A stretch of 44,050 nucleotides of DNA from Candidatus Sericytochromatia bacterium S15B-MN24 CBMW_12 (GCA_002083825.1 DAZV01000024.1:1-44050); one strand, 5' to 3'. Counted from the first letter of the stretch, positions 8,586 through 19,202 are shown. Made by a program: numbers and translations. The notes: generated by a model from the letters alone, not told the origin.

Positions 8586-8686
8586 TTCTCCCTCTTCCCC
8601 CCCGGTTGACCAATAGGCTGCTTGCCATCTGGCCAAGGAATCGGCAGAATAGAGACTAGAACTTTATCTCGAATTAAGCATCGGTG

Positions 8687-8708
8687 AATTGGCGAAAAAT
8701 TGGCGAAG
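8687..8708. repeat. Two tandem 11-base units in the yihY-rqcP divergent intergenic region
   Basis: AATTGGCGAA occurs at 8687-8696 and again at 8698-8707, one base apart. The 143-base gap between divergent genes is clearly richer in A and T than its surroundings and presumably holds both promoters. The repeat lies 22 bases before the rqcP start, so it could be a binding site, though chance is not excluded. Confidence 0.45.
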
Positions 8709-8728
8709 ACAGGGCGGAGGTTCGACGC

Positions 8729-10320
<1,592 letters not shown>

Positions 10321-10322
10321 CC

Positions 10323-12110
10323 GTGGACGGACGCAAGAAAACCAAGATCGTCGCGACTCTCGGCCCATCGACCAGCTCCGACGAGATGGTCGCCAAGCTC
10401 ATCGAGGCCGGGGTCGACGTCTTCCGCCTCAACTTCTCGCACGGCTCTCACGAGTCCCACCGCGAGAACATCGAACGCGTCAGGCGCATCGCGCATGACC
10501 TGGGACGCCCCATCGCCCTGCTTCAGGACATCCAGGGCCCCAAGATCCGGGTGGGAGAGATCAGCGGAGGCCAGGCCATCCTGGTCCCCGGCCAGACCTT
10601 CCTGCTCACCACCACCCCGCTCGAGGGGAACGCGCAAATGGCCTCGGTCAGCTATCCGCGCCTCACCGAGGATGTCCGCGAGGGCATGAAGATCCTGCTC
10701 GACGACGGCCTGCTCGAACTCGTGGTCGTAGAAGTCAAGCCCGAGATGCTGGTGACCCGCGTGGTCGTGGGCGGCGCCCTCAAGCCCCGCAAGGGCGTGA
10801 ACTTCCCCGGCTCCATGCTCAAGATCTCCATCATCACCGATAAGGACAAGGCCGACCTCAAGTTCGGCGCCGAGATGGGCCTCGACATGGTGGCTGCTTC
10901 CTTCGTTCAACAGGCTTCCGACGTGCTGGAGGTCAAGGACTTCCTCGCCAAGCTCGGCAAGAAGACCCCCATCATCGCCAAGATCGAGCGCCGAGAAGCC
11001 GTCCAGAACCTCCGGGAGATCATCCAGGTCGCCGACGGCGCCATGGTCGCCCGCGGCGACCTGGGCGTCGAGATCCCGGTCGAGGACGTTCCCATCGTCC
11101 AGAAGCAGATCATCCGGACCTGCAACCTGGAAGGCAAGCCCGTCATCACGGCCACCCAGATGCTCGACTCGATGATCCGCGCCCCGCGCCCCACCCGGGC
11201 CGAGGCCTCGGACGTCGCCAACGCCATCCTCGACGGCACCGACGCCATCATGCTCTCCAACGAGACGGCGGCCGGCGCCTACCCGCTCGAGGCCGTCGAA
11301 ACCATGACCCGCATCGCCATGCAGGTCGAACGCGCCATGATGCCGACCGTTCGCCCCGAACTCGAGGAGAGCTACGTCCGCCCGGTGCAGGACTCGGTCG
11401 CCCACGCGGCCACCCGCATGGTCCGGGAGCTCGGAGCCTCGGCCATCATCACGGCCACCTATTCGGGTTCCAGCGCCCGCATGGTCGCCAAGTACCGCCC
11501 CCACTGCTCCATCATCGCCGCCACCCCCTTCGAGAACGTCTGCCGCCAGATGAACCTCATCTGGGGCGTCTACCCGATCCAGATCGTCGAAACCCAGACC
11601 GTCGACGACCTCTTCCAGCAGGCCGTCTCCGAAGCAACCACGGCAGGCCTGGTGGAAGACGGCGATCAGGTGATCCTGGTGGCCGGCATCCCCATGGGCC
11701 TCCCCGGAACCACCAACATGGTCACCGTGGAAGTGGTCTCGACGATCATCGCCCGAGGCATGGGCCTCGGGCAGCGCCCCATCTGCGGAGTCGCCCGGGT
11801 CGCCTTCGATCCCAAGATCGCCTTCGACTCCATGCAAAACGGAGACATTCTCGTCACCGAGAACACGGATGCCGCCTGGAACCCCGCCATCGAGAAGGCG
11901 AGCGCCATCGTGGTCCGGAACGGAGGTCTCACCTCGCATGCGGCCATCGTCGGCCTCGAACTCAACAAGCCAGTGCTCCTGGGCGTCGAGGAATTCGACA
12001 AGATCCGCGACGGTTCGACCATCACGGTCGACCCCTTGCGCGGACTCGTCTTCAGCGGCGAAGCCAAGATCGGCTGCGAACCCGGCCCCAATCCCTGGGG
12101 CCGAAGCTGA
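10323..12110 (+). CDS. pyk: Pyruvate kinase with C-terminal PEP-utiliser domain
   Basis: 595 residues from GTG 10323, with GAGG of the eno end serving as ribosome binding site. The pyruvate kinase core shows KIVATLGPSTSS, FRLNFSHG, the catalytic ITDKDKADL-IAKIERREA segment, the MVARGDLGVEIP motif and MLDSMI. After about residue 480, a PEP-utilising mobile domain is appended, with the swivelling-domain signature GGLTSHAAIVGLE. This extra domain is known from Bacillus and cyanobacterial enzymes and is absent from most proteobacterial ones. It makes ATP and pyruvate from PEP, directly after enolase. Confidence 0.98.
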   Translation: MDGRKKTKIVATLGPSTSSDEMVAKLIEAGVDVFRLNFSHGSHESHRENIERVRRIAHDLGRPIALLQDIQGPKIRVGEISGGQAILVPGQTFLLTTTPLEGNAQMASVSYPRLTEDVREGMKILLDDGLLELVVVEVKPEMLVTRVVVGGALKPRKGVNFPGSMLKISIITDKDKADLKFGAEMGLDMVAASFVQQASDVLEVKDFLAKLGKKTPIIAKIERREAVQNLREIIQVADGAMVARGDLGVEIPVEDVPIVQKQIIRTCNLEGKPVITATQMLDSMIRAPRPTRAEASDVANAILDGTDAIMLSNETAAGAYPLEAVETMTRIAMQVERAMMPTVRPELEESYVRPVQDSVAHAATRMVRELGASAIITATYSGSSARMVAKYRPHCSIIAATPFENVCRQMNLIWGVYPIQIVETQTVDDLFQQAVSEATTAGLVEDGDQVILVAGIPMGLPGTTNMVTVEVVSTIIARGMGLGQRPICGVARVAFDPKIAFDSMQNGDILVTENTDAAWNPAIEKASAIVVRNGGLTSHAAIVGLELNKPVLLGVEEFDKIRDGSTITVDPLRGLVFSGEAKIGCEPGPNPWGRS

Positions 12111-12120
12111 GCCAAGAGTC

Positions 12121-12170
12121 AACCCCTTGCCAAGCGTCCGAATCGGGTGCCTGGCAAGGGGTTTCTCGTT
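12121..12170. terminator. Shared terminator between convergent pyk and moaA
   Basis: A 12-bp perfect inverted repeat (12121-12132 with 12152-12163) has a 19-base loop and is followed on the plus strand by a T-rich stretch. It begins 10 bases after the pyk stop and lies just beyond the moaA stop on the other strand, so it could serve both genes. Confidence 0.75.
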
Positions 12171-12171
12171 T

Positions 12172-13155
12172 CTAGCCCCCGATCTGGGACATCGTGCGGT
12201 GAATCGGAAGATTGGCGCCCCAGTCATGGTGCTCGGGCTTGAAGCCGAGCGATGCGATGACCAGTTCCCGCATCTGCTCGACGCTGGCCCCCCCGCGCAG
12301 CAGGCCCAGAAGGTCGGTCTCCTGGGGCCTCATCAAGCATGCCTTGATCTGACCGTCGGCGGTGAGGCGAATCCGGTTGCACGTGTCGCAGAAGGTACGG
12401 CTCATGGGGCTGATGAAGCCCAAGGTCCCGGCCGCTCCGGGAATCTGCATGATGCGCGCCGGACCGTTGCCGACCAGGTCGCGATCGGAGCTTTCGAGGG
12501 CGTAGCGCTCCTGGATCCTCGCCATCGCCGCCTCTACCGGCAAGAACTTGCGGGCGTCGAAGAACGTGCGATCCCCCACGTGCATCATCTCGATGAACCG
12601 GACATGCACGGCCTCGCGCAGCGTCCACTCGGCGAAGTCCATGATCTCGTCGTCGTTGGTTCCCGGAATCATGACCACGTTCACCTTGAGGTGGGAAAAT
12701 CCGACCGCGAGCGCCTGCTCGATGCCAGCCAAAACGCGCGTCAGATCGCCTCCGCGGCTGATCGTGCTGAAACGCTCGGGCTGGAGGCTGTCGATGCTGA
12801 CGTTCAGACGATTGAGACCCGCCTCGGCCAAGCGCTTGGCCAGCGGTGCAAGGAAGATGCCGTTGGTGCTGAGCGACAGATCGGTGATCCCCGGCAGCGC
12901 GGCCATCCGTTCGATCAGCCTGGGAAGTCCCTTGCGAATGAGCGGCTCTCCCCCTGTCAGGCGAATCTTGGAAACCCCCAGGGGCAGAAAGACGTGCTCG
13001 AGCAGGGTCATGATCTCGTCGTCCTGCATCACGGCGTCATGGGGAATCCAGTCGAGTCCTTCGGCCGGCATGCAGTAAAGGCAGCGAAGGTTGCAGCGAT
13101 CGGTGACCGACAGCCGCAGGTAGGTGATGGGCCGCTGATGGTTGTCGATCAGCAT
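12172..13155 (-). CDS. moaA: GTP 3',8-cyclase (molybdopterin biosynthesis protein A)
   Basis: 327 residues from ATG 13155; the open frame continues upstream but only as an overlap with moeA. MoaA is a radical-SAM enzyme that begins molybdenum cofactor synthesis by rearranging GTP. The radical-SAM cluster is CNLRCLYC (Cys21, 25, 28). The second cluster has CDTCNRIRLTADGQIKAC near residues 255-273. TGGEPLIRKG is the SAM-binding GGE motif, and the protein ends in the GG required for activity (SQIGG). It overlaps moeA by seven bases. MoaC, its partner in this step, is not in the window. Confidence 0.97.
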   Translation of the reverse strand: MLIDNHQRPITYLRLSVTDRCNLRCLYCMPAEGLDWIPHDAVMQDDEIMTLLEHVFLPLGVSKIRLTGGEPLIRKGLPRLIERMAALPGITDLSLSTNGIFLAPLAKRLAEAGLNRLNVSIDSLQPERFSTISRGGDLTRVLAGIEQALAVGFSHLKVNVVMIPGTNDDEIMDFAEWTLREAVHVRFIEMMHVGDRTFFDARKFLPVEAAMARIQERYALESSDRDLVGNGPARIMQIPGAAGTLGFISPMSRTFCDTCNRIRLTADGQIKACLMRPQETDLLGLLRGGASVEQMRELVIASLGFKPEHHDWGANLPIHRTMSQIGG

Positions 13156-14375
13156 GTGCGCTCCTGATGGAAGGACGTGAGGGTGAGCGCCTCGACCCGC
13201 TCTCCCTCGGCGAGATGGGTGGTCTCGGCGGGAACGATCAGCAAGGCGTTGGCCCTCGCCATCGAACTCAGGATGGCGGAGCCTTGAGCCCCAGCAAGTC
13301 GCGCCAGATCGCCTTCGGGAGTCCGCTCGATCACCGCGCGCAGGAACGCTTGCCGCCCGGGTTTCTTGGAGAAGGGCTCCTGCATCGTGGCCCAAACGCG
13401 TAGCCGGTCCCCGTCGGCCTGGCCCATGATGCGGCGAAGCGCGGGCCTGACGTAGACCTCGAAGCAAACCATCGTCGAGACGGGATTCCCCGGCAGGGCG
13501 AAGACCGGCTTGCCCCACAGGGTCGCGTAGGTGAAAGGCTTGCCGGGCTGCTGGGCGACCCGGTCGAAGTGCATGGTCCCATGCTGGCTCAGGGTCTCGC
13601 CGACGAAGTCGTAGACCCCCATGGAGACCCCCCCGGACGTCACGATGACGTCGTAGGTGGCGGCCTCCTCCAGCAGGCGACGGGTCTGCTCGCGATCGTC
13701 CTTGATGACTCCCAGGATGAAGGGGATGGCGCCGGTTTCGGCGACCATCGCGGCCATGGCGTAAGCATTGCTGTCGTAGATTTGACCGGGCTGCAGCGGG
13801 GTCCCCGGCTGGACCAGCTCGTCTCCGGTGGTGAGGATGGCGACCCTAGGGGCCGCATGCACCCGAACGTCCGCCCTTCCGATGCCCGCCAGCAAGGCAA
13901 TCCGTGCGGGGGTCAAGACGGTCCCCGCCTCGAGCAGCCGATCTCCGAGCATGAGATCCTCGCCAGCAAGGCGGATATTCTGTCCCGGGGCCGCTGGGCG
14001 GGCGAAAACAACCGTGCCCGCGTCTTCCTGGGTCTGCTCCACCATCACGACCGCATCGGCTCCCAGAGGAATCGGACTGCCGGTCATGATGCGGCAAGCG
14101 GTTCCGGGCTCGAGCGGGCTCGAGGCGGTGAAGCCCGCAGCCACCTCCATGACGATGGGCAACCGAACGGGAGCCGAAGGGCCAGCCCCTTCGAGATCGC
14201 GGGCACGAACGGCGAAGCCGTCCATGGCGGAATTGTCGAACGGAGGAAGAGCAAGCGGGGCCACGATAGATTCGGCCAGCACGCGCCCGAGCGATTGAAG
14301 CAGGGGCAAAGACTCGATGGGACCCGGGGCAGCATTCCGGAGAATCAGGCTACGGGCTTCGTCGACGGAAATCAT
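13149..14375 (-). CDS. moeA: Molybdopterin molybdenumtransferase
   Basis: 408 residues, normal length. MoeA inserts molybdate into adenylylated molybdopterin. Typical segments are PPFDNSAMDGFAVRA (residues 44-58), RIMTGSPIPLGADAVVMVEQ, the MoCF-domain ILTTGDELV, GQIYDSNAYAM, VTSGGVSMGVYDFV and FALPGNPVSTMVCFE. It is first in a two-gene minus-strand unit with moaA and divergent from the cytochrome and NapA-like cluster, sharing a 157-base upstream region, so cofactor synthesis and enzyme expression could be regulated from the same spacer. Confidence 0.97.
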   Translation of the reverse strand: MISVDEARSLILRNAAPGPIESLPLLQSLGRVLAESIVAPLALPPFDNSAMDGFAVRARDLEGAGPSAPVRLPIVMEVAAGFTASSPLEPGTACRIMTGSPIPLGADAVVMVEQTQEDAGTVVFARPAAPGQNIRLAGEDLMLGDRLLEAGTVLTPARIALLAGIGRADVRVHAAPRVAILTTGDELVQPGTPLQPGQIYDSNAYAMAAMVAETGAIPFILGVIKDDREQTRRLLEEAATYDVIVTSGGVSMGVYDFVGETLSQHGTMHFDRVAQQPGKPFTYATLWGKPVFALPGNPVSTMVCFEVYVRPALRRIMGQADGDRLRVWATMQEPFSKKPGRQAFLRAVIERTPEGDLARLAGAQGSAILSSMARANALLIVPAETTHLAEGERVEALTLTSFHQERTC

Positions 14376-14532
14376 TCGGTGGCAACCTCGCTGTCACAAC
14401 GTTCACAGACTCTTTTGGCAGGATAACATACTTATCGTTCAAGGAACCCGGAACGGAACTGCGGCATACTACGGTTTTCGGACTAGTCCGCCTGGGTTAG
14501 AACTGACGGTACGAGGGAAGAAAGGAGGGGTG

Positions 14533-14886
14533 ATGATCAAGGACTCTCCGTCGCGGCGCGTCGCGACCTTCTTGCTCGGTGGCTTGCTTGCGTTCTTTCT
14601 GCCGGGCTGCCGGCAAGCAGAGCGCCATGAGCCCCTTCCCATTACCGCCGAAGTCGGAGAAGGCCTCTATGCCTTGAAGCGCTGCTCGTCCTGCCATGCC
14701 ATCGACGGAGTCGGGGGGAAGATCGGCTGCGATCTGAGCCGGGTCGCCAAGCGGCGCGAGAAGGACTGGATGGCGCTCTGGTTGAAGGATCCGCAGGCGG
14801 TTCGGCCTGGCACCCGCATGCCCGACATGGGATTGGACGAGGACGAGTCCAGGGCGATCGCCGAATACCTGTCCACGAGGAGATAA
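14533..14886 (+). CDS. Mono-haem cytochrome c lipoprotein
   Basis: 117 residues from ATG 14533, preceded by AAAGGAGGGG. The signal ends in a lipobox LPGC (Cys26), so the protein is probably lipid-anchored on the periplasmic side. One haem site CSSCH (residues 51-55) and probable axial methionine in RMPDMGL (Met96 or Met99) make it a small class I cytochrome c. It opens the plus-strand cluster and is followed one base later by the heavy-metal-associated protein gene. It is likely a one-electron carrier for the cluster; the partner is inferred from position only. Confidence 0.85.
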   Translation: MIKDSPSRRVATFLLGGLLAFFLPGCRQAERHEPLPITAEVGEGLYALKRCSSCHAIDGVGGKIGCDLSRVAKRREKDWMALWLKDPQAVRPGTRMPDMGLDEDESRAIAEYLSTRR

Positions 14887-14887
14887 G

Positions 14888-15199
14888 ATGCACAGCCTCC
14901 CGATGGCGCTCGCCATGACGCTATTCCTGGCCCCAGGGGCCTTGGCCGCCACCTCGCATTTCGACGTGCAGGGCATGGTCTGCGAAAGCTGTTCCGAGGA
15001 CATCAAGGCCAGCCTCTCGAAACTGCCCGGGGTAAAGTCGATCTCCGTCGATCTCAAGCAGGCCCAGGTCACCGTCGTCTACGACGGCAAGAAAGCCAAC
15101 CCCGACCTCATCGTCAAGGCCATCGACGGCTATGGCTTCGAAGCCAAGCTGATCCGCCAGCCGGCTGTGCCCAAGAGCCAACCCCCGCGGGCTAAGTAA
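14888..15199 (+). CDS. Secreted heavy-metal-associated (HMA) domain protein, MerP/CopZ-like
   Basis: 103 residues: a signal peptide ending near residue 21 (GALAA), then a single HMA fold. The metal site is GMVCESCSED (Cys32 and Cys35), the GMxCxxC signature of Cu(I), Hg(II) or Zn binding chaperones, followed by SVDLKQAQVTVVYDG and the usual C-terminal YGFEAKLI strand. A periplasmic location makes it MerP-like in topology rather than a cytoplasmic CopZ. AGGAG precedes the ATG. Position between cytochrome genes suggests metal delivery or scavenging for the electron-transfer cluster; no P-type ATPase or mercuric reductase is nearby. Confidence 0.85.
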   Translation: MHSLPMALAMTLFLAPGALAATSHFDVQGMVCESCSEDIKASLSKLPGVKSISVDLKQAQVTVVYDGKKANPDLIVKAIDGYGFEAKLIRQPAVPKSQPPRAK

Positions 15200-15203
15200 C
15201 TTA

Positions 15204-15241
15204 TACGGAATCTCCGTAGTTTATCCGGTTGGCAAGCCGAC
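15204..15241. promoter_or_regulatory. Small dyads in the gap before the di-haem cytochrome gene
   Basis: The 97-base gap between the HMA gene and the di-haem cytochrome contains a 6-bp inverted repeat with 3-base spacer (15204-15218, TACGGA-ATC-TCCGTA) and a second weaker dyad (15228-15241). No T-run follows, so a terminator is unlikely. It may be an operator or leader structure for the NapA-like operon. Confidence 0.35.
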
Positions 15242-15296
15242 CGATTCGTATGACCGTAAAGTAAGCTTGAAATTGTGACTTCGAAGAGGAGGTTCT

Positions 15297-15923
15297 ATGC
15301 GGAAGCGGACCAAACGGTCGCTTGTCGTGTCGCTAGGTGTCTTGCTGGGGCTTGTTGGGCTTGCCCCGGCGATGGCGGCCGATCTCGAGGCGGGCAAGGA
15401 GGCTTACGAATCCTACTGCGCCGCGTGCCATGGAGAGAACGGTCGCCATCTGACCGCTCCTGACTTGGCCAACCCGGATTTCCTGTCCATCACCTCTCCG
15501 CAGCTCCTGAGGGCCATGATCGAGACGGGCCGCCCCGGCCGTCCCATGCCCGCATGGAAGGACATGCTCGAGGACGAGGAGATGCAGGATCTGGTAGCCT
15601 ACATCAAGGGCTGGCAGAAGGGTCCGGACGTTCCGCTCTCCAAGGGCAAGATCACGGGCAACGTCAAGGCAGGCGCCGCGATCTTCGTCACGACCTGCGC
15701 CGGCTGCCATGGCACGCAGGGTGCCGGCGGCTCGGCCCCCGCGCTCAACAACCCCGGCTTCCTGCATGTCGCGAGCGATCCCTACATCAAGAAGACCCTC
15801 GAAGTCGGTCGTCCCGGCACCGCCATGCGCTCCTTCCTGGGCGCACCCGGGCTCGCCAACCTGAGCGATCAGGAGCTCAATCACGTCGTCGCCTACATCC
15901 GTTCGTGGGACAAGAGGAGGTAA
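15297..15923 (+). CDS. Soluble periplasmic di-haem cytochrome c
   Basis: 208 residues with a basic, cleavable signal ending AMA-A (about residue 27). Two tandem class I domains each carry CxxCH: CAACH at 41-45 and CAGCH at 134-138. Each also has a probable methionine ligand in similar contexts (GRPGRPMPAW and GRPGTAMRSF). It is clearly paralogous to the cytochrome at 22958-23626, sharing TAPDL, GSAPALNN and GLANLS. It directly precedes the NapA-like gene (7-base gap), in the place where a NapB-type electron donor would be expected, but it lacks NapB sequence features. Likely immediate donor to the reductase, by inference. Confidence 0.88.
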   Translation: MRKRTKRSLVVSLGVLLGLVGLAPAMAADLEAGKEAYESYCAACHGENGRHLTAPDLANPDFLSITSPQLLRAMIETGRPGRPMPAWKDMLEDEEMQDLVAYIKGWQKGPDVPLSKGKITGNVKAGAAIFVTTCAGCHGTQGAGGSAPALNNPGFLHVASDPYIKKTLEVGRPGTAMRSFLGAPGLANLSDQELNHVVAYIRSWDKRR

Positions 15924-15930
15924 CCAGCCG

Positions 15931-18612
15931 ATGAGTTCGGTTTTCGACAAAAAGGTCTCACGTCGTCGTTTCGTTCAAGGGTCCGCCCTGACGGTCGCCG
16001 CAGTCTCGCTCGCCATGGCTCCGCTGACCGCCAAGGCCAAGCGCAACGAACTCGTTTCCAAGCCCAAGGGTAAAACGGGTCGCCAGGAAAAGCTGGCCGC
16101 TTGCCCCTACTGCGGCGTCGGCTGCGGCACGATCCTGCACATCGAGGACGGAAAGATCGTGGGCGTCGCCCCCGATCCCAAGCACCCCACCAACAAGGGC
16201 CTTCAGTGCATCAAGGGCCTCACGGCCAACGAGCCCATCTACGTCGATCGGCTCACCGACGTGCTGGTCCGCAAGGACGTCTGGGCCGAGTGGAAGAAGC
16301 CCCGCCACGGGGATCTCGAGTTCATTTCCAAGACCAAGGGCCGCTTCGATGACGACGTCTGGGTGAAGGTCCCCTACCACGACGCCTCGGAGATGGTCTC
16401 CCACAAGCTCGCCCACCTCTACAAGAAGTACGGCGGCAACTGCATCGGCCTCTACGGCTCCGGCCAGCTGACCGTCGAAGGCCAGTACCTCGAAACCAAG
16501 TTCATGAAGGCCGTGCTGGAGTCCAACACCCAGGAGGCCAACGCCCGCTTCTGCATGACCTCCGCGGTCACCGGCTACATCGAGACCCTCGGCTCGGACA
16601 CGCCGCCGCTCTGCTATGACGACATCGAGAAGGCGGACTTCATCATCCACTTCGCGCACAACGCCCGCGAATCGCATCCGATCGTCTACTGGCGCTGCGC
16701 GGACCACAAGAAGGCCGCCGACATCCCGACGCTGGTGGTCGATCCTCGCTACACCGGCACGGCGCAGGGCTACGAGCGGATCAACCCCGCCAACTCCGTC
16801 CACGCCGGCATCGAGCCCGGCGGCGACATCTCCTTTCTCAACTCCATCGCCTACGTGCTCTTGACCGAGCACGAGGACGTGATCGCCTACGACTTCCTCA
16901 AGAAGCACGTCACGGGCTGGGAGAGCTATATCAAGGGGATCAAGGCCCGCTACAGCCCCGAACAGACCCGCGAGGTCACGGGCTTCGAGCCGGACTTCGT
17001 CCGCAAGGTCGCCAAGATGTACGCCGATGCCACCCGCAAGGGCAACGCGCGCGGCGAGGGCGGCGTGCTCACCTTCTGGGGCATCGGCTACAACCAGGCG
17101 ATCCACGGCCAGCACCGGGTGATCACGCTCATCAACATGCACCTGTTGACCGGCAACATCGGTCGCCCCGGCGCAGGCCCCTTCTCGATGACCGGCCAGC
17201 CCAACGCCATGGGAGAACGCTTCACGGGGGGCCTTACCAGCCGCTTGCCCTTCAACGTTCCGGCGACCGATACCAAGATGCAGAAACACCTGGCCAAGCT
17301 CTGGAGCGTTCCCGTCGACCGACTACAAAAGTCGGCCAGCTCGCTGAACCCCGGTTTCGCGGTGGGCATGATGGAACGAGCCCTTAAGGGCGAAGTCAAG
17401 GCCATGATGTTCATCTACGCCACCCACATCGACATGCCGGAGACCAAGACCCTGGTCCGTCCCGCCATGGAGAATGCCTTCATCGTGGTCCAGGAAATCT
17501 ATCGCCACGCCCCCAACAACCTCTACGGCGACGTGGTCTTCCCCGCAGCCACCTGGGGCGAGGTCGAAGGAACCTACATCAACTCCGAGCGCCGGATCTA
17601 CGTGACCGACGGCGGCGGAACCCCCCCGCACCCCAACTGTCTGCCCGACATGGACATCGTCATCGACAAGGCCAAGGAGATCTGTCACCTCCTGGGACTG
17701 CCCGGCGAAAAGATCTTCCCCTACAAGCGGCGTGCCGACGGCACTTACGATCCCGAGGAGATCTTCCGGGAGATCTGCATCGCGAGCAAGGGGAGCGACG
17801 CCGATCTCTACGGGATCATCGAGGTCGAGAAGCAGACCGGCAAATCCCCCTACCAGCAGCTCCGCGACCTGCGGGGCATCCTGTGGCCCGCACCCACCGC
17901 GGAAATCGCCCAGCAGGGCGGTTACTCCCGGCGCTACATGGGCCAGGAAGAGGGCTGGTCGGACAAGCCCTACGGCATGTTCCGCACGGACGACGGCAAG
18001 GCCCACATGAAGCTCTGCGAGCAAGATTACAGCAAGCGTGCCTCCGTGTTGCCGGTGCTCGCCAAGTGCGGGGTCGATCCGGATTTCTACATGATCGACA
18101 ACATGGGCGTGCTGGAGTTCGCCCGTGACAACGGCCTGACCCCCGAGTACCCCGACAAGGAATTCCGGGAACTGCCCCTCGACAAGGTTCCGGCGGACAA
18201 GTATCCCCTCTGGCTGTCACTGGGCGTGGTCTACGAGCACTTCCACACCGCCAAGACGGTGCGCGCGCCGACGACGCGCAAGCTGGTGCCCGAGAACTAC
18301 ATCGAGATGCATCCCGAGGACGCCAAGGTCTTCGGCCTTCGGGACGGAGAGTGGGTCCGGGTGCGGACCCGCCGGGGCTCCTTCGAGGCCAAGGTGACGA
18401 TCGGCCACAAGAGCAAGGTCAAGCCGGGACGGAACCTGGTCCCCCGAGGTCTGATCTTCGGACCCTGGAACCTCTCGGTGGCCGACAGCGCCGATCCCAA
18501 GAAGAACAAGTGGCTGGTCAACGAAGCGACCCACCGTGCGTTCGACCCGGTCTCGGGTCAGGCTGCCTTCAAGCACTGCGCAGCCCGCATCGAAAAGTTG
18601 CCTCGGGCCTAG
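15931..18612 (+). CDS. NapA-like periplasmic molybdopterin oxidoreductase (probable nitrate reductase)
   Basis: 893 residues. A Tat signal (SRRRF at 10-14, then a hydrophobic stretch to about residue 36) exports the folded enzyme. The [4Fe-4S] site is CPYCGVGC with a fourth cysteine in LQCIKG (Cys58, 61, 65, 93); Lys95 of CIKG is the electron-relay lysine. Cys208 in ANARFCMTSA aligns with the molybdenum-ligating cysteine of NapA (ARHCMASA). GPFSMTGQPNAMGE and the C-terminal YEHFHTAKT and FKHCA also follow NapA. The stretch from about residue 590 to 720 diverges strongly. Nitrate is the best guess given the neighbouring NarK and Nas-type genes, but another oxyanion is possible. No NapD chaperone is present. 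Confidence 0.85.
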   Translation: MSSVFDKKVSRRRFVQGSALTVAAVSLAMAPLTAKAKRNELVSKPKGKTGRQEKLAACPYCGVGCGTILHIEDGKIVGVAPDPKHPTNKGLQCIKGLTANEPIYVDRLTDVLVRKDVWAEWKKPRHGDLEFISKTKGRFDDDVWVKVPYHDASEMVSHKLAHLYKKYGGNCIGLYGSGQLTVEGQYLETKFMKAVLESNTQEANARFCMTSAVTGYIETLGSDTPPLCYDDIEKADFIIHFAHNARESHPIVYWRCADHKKAADIPTLVVDPRYTGTAQGYERINPANSVHAGIEPGGDISFLNSIAYVLLTEHEDVIAYDFLKKHVTGWESYIKGIKARYSPEQTREVTGFEPDFVRKVAKMYADATRKGNARGEGGVLTFWGIGYNQAIHGQHRVITLINMHLLTGNIGRPGAGPFSMTGQPNAMGERFTGGLTSRLPFNVPATDTKMQKHLAKLWSVPVDRLQKSASSLNPGFAVGMMERALKGEVKAMMFIYATHIDMPETKTLVRPAMENAFIVVQEIYRHAPNNLYGDVVFPAATWGEVEGTYINSERRIYVTDGGGTPPHPNCLPDMDIVIDKAKEICHLLGLPGEKIFPYKRRADGTYDPEEIFREICIASKGSDADLYGIIEVEKQTGKSPYQQLRDLRGILWPAPTAEIAQQGGYSRRYMGQEEGWSDKPYGMFRTDDGKAHMKLCEQDYSKRASVLPVLAKCGVDPDFYMIDNMGVLEFARDNGLTPEYPDKEFRELPLDKVPADKYPLWLSLGVVYEHFHTAKTVRAPTTRKLVPENYIEMHPEDAKVFGLRDGEWVRVRTRRGSFEAKVTIGHKSKVKPGRNLVPRGLIFGPWNLSVADSADPKKNKWLVNEATHRAFDPVSGQAAFKHCAARIEKLPRA

Positions 18613-18631
18613 GTCCAGAGAGGAGGGGGAC

Positions 18632-19201
18632 ATGCAGCGTCGAGACTTCCTGGTAGGAGCCGGAGCCACCGGTCTCCTCGCGTCGCTCGTCGCCCTCCTC
18701 GGCGGACCCTCGGCGGATGCCGCCGTGCGGCTCCGACCGCCCGGAGCCCTGGATGAAGCGGACTTCCTGTCCGCTTGCATCCGCTGCAATCGGTGCTCCC
18801 AGGTCTGTCCCAACGATTGCATCAAGTTCGCTCCGCTTTCCGAGGGCTTGCTACAGGCCGGGACTCCCTATATCGTGCCGCGTGAGCAGGCCTGCATGCT
18901 CTGCATGCAGTGCACGCAAGCCTGCCCCACCGGAGCCCTCCGGCCCATCGCCGACCTGCCCGCGGAAATCCAGTCGAAGGTGGCCATGGGCACGGCGGTC
19001 ATCGATACCCAACTCTGCTACTCGTATACCGGCCGGACCTGCGGTCTCTGTTACGAGGCCTGCCCCTTGCAGGACGTCGCCATTACCCTGGACACCTGGG
19101 AGACGCCGACCATTCACCCCGAGCACTGCGTGGGCTGCGGGCTCTGTGAACGGATCTGCTACCATATTCCGCAGGCCGTCCGGATCATCCCGAGAACATG
19201 A
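18632..19201 (+). CDS. napG: NapG-like ferredoxin-type protein with Tat signal
   Basis: 189 residues from ATG 18632 with AGGAGGGGG upstream. The N-terminal RRDFLVGAGATG plus hydrophobic stretch is a Tat signal, so the four [4Fe-4S] clusters face the periplasm. Cysteine groups are CIRCNRCSQVCP, CMLCMQCTQACP, the irregular CYSYTGRTCGLCYEACP and CVGCGLCERIC; the split third group is characteristic of NapG/MauM. In nap systems NapG receives electrons from NapH at the membrane. It is followed after one base by the napH-like gene. Confidence 0.9.
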   Translation: MQRRDFLVGAGATGLLASLVALLGGPSADAAVRLRPPGALDEADFLSACIRCNRCSQVCPNDCIKFAPLSEGLLQAGTPYIVPREQACMLCMQCTQACPTGALRPIADLPAEIQSKVAMGTAVIDTQLCYSYTGRTCGLCYEACPLQDVAITLDTWETPTIHPEHCVGCGLCERICYHIPQAVRIIPRT

Positions 19202-19202
19202 C

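Noticed and set aside
14376..14532. Possible molybdenum-cofactor riboswitch in the moeA/cytochrome spacer
   Set aside because: I could not trace the conserved pairing pattern of that RNA; only short unrelated dyads are visible.
15958..17289. A 443-codon minus-strand frame inside the NapA-like gene
   Set aside because: Same compositional shadow effect; no domain, no ribosome binding site, and the plus-strand gene is certain.
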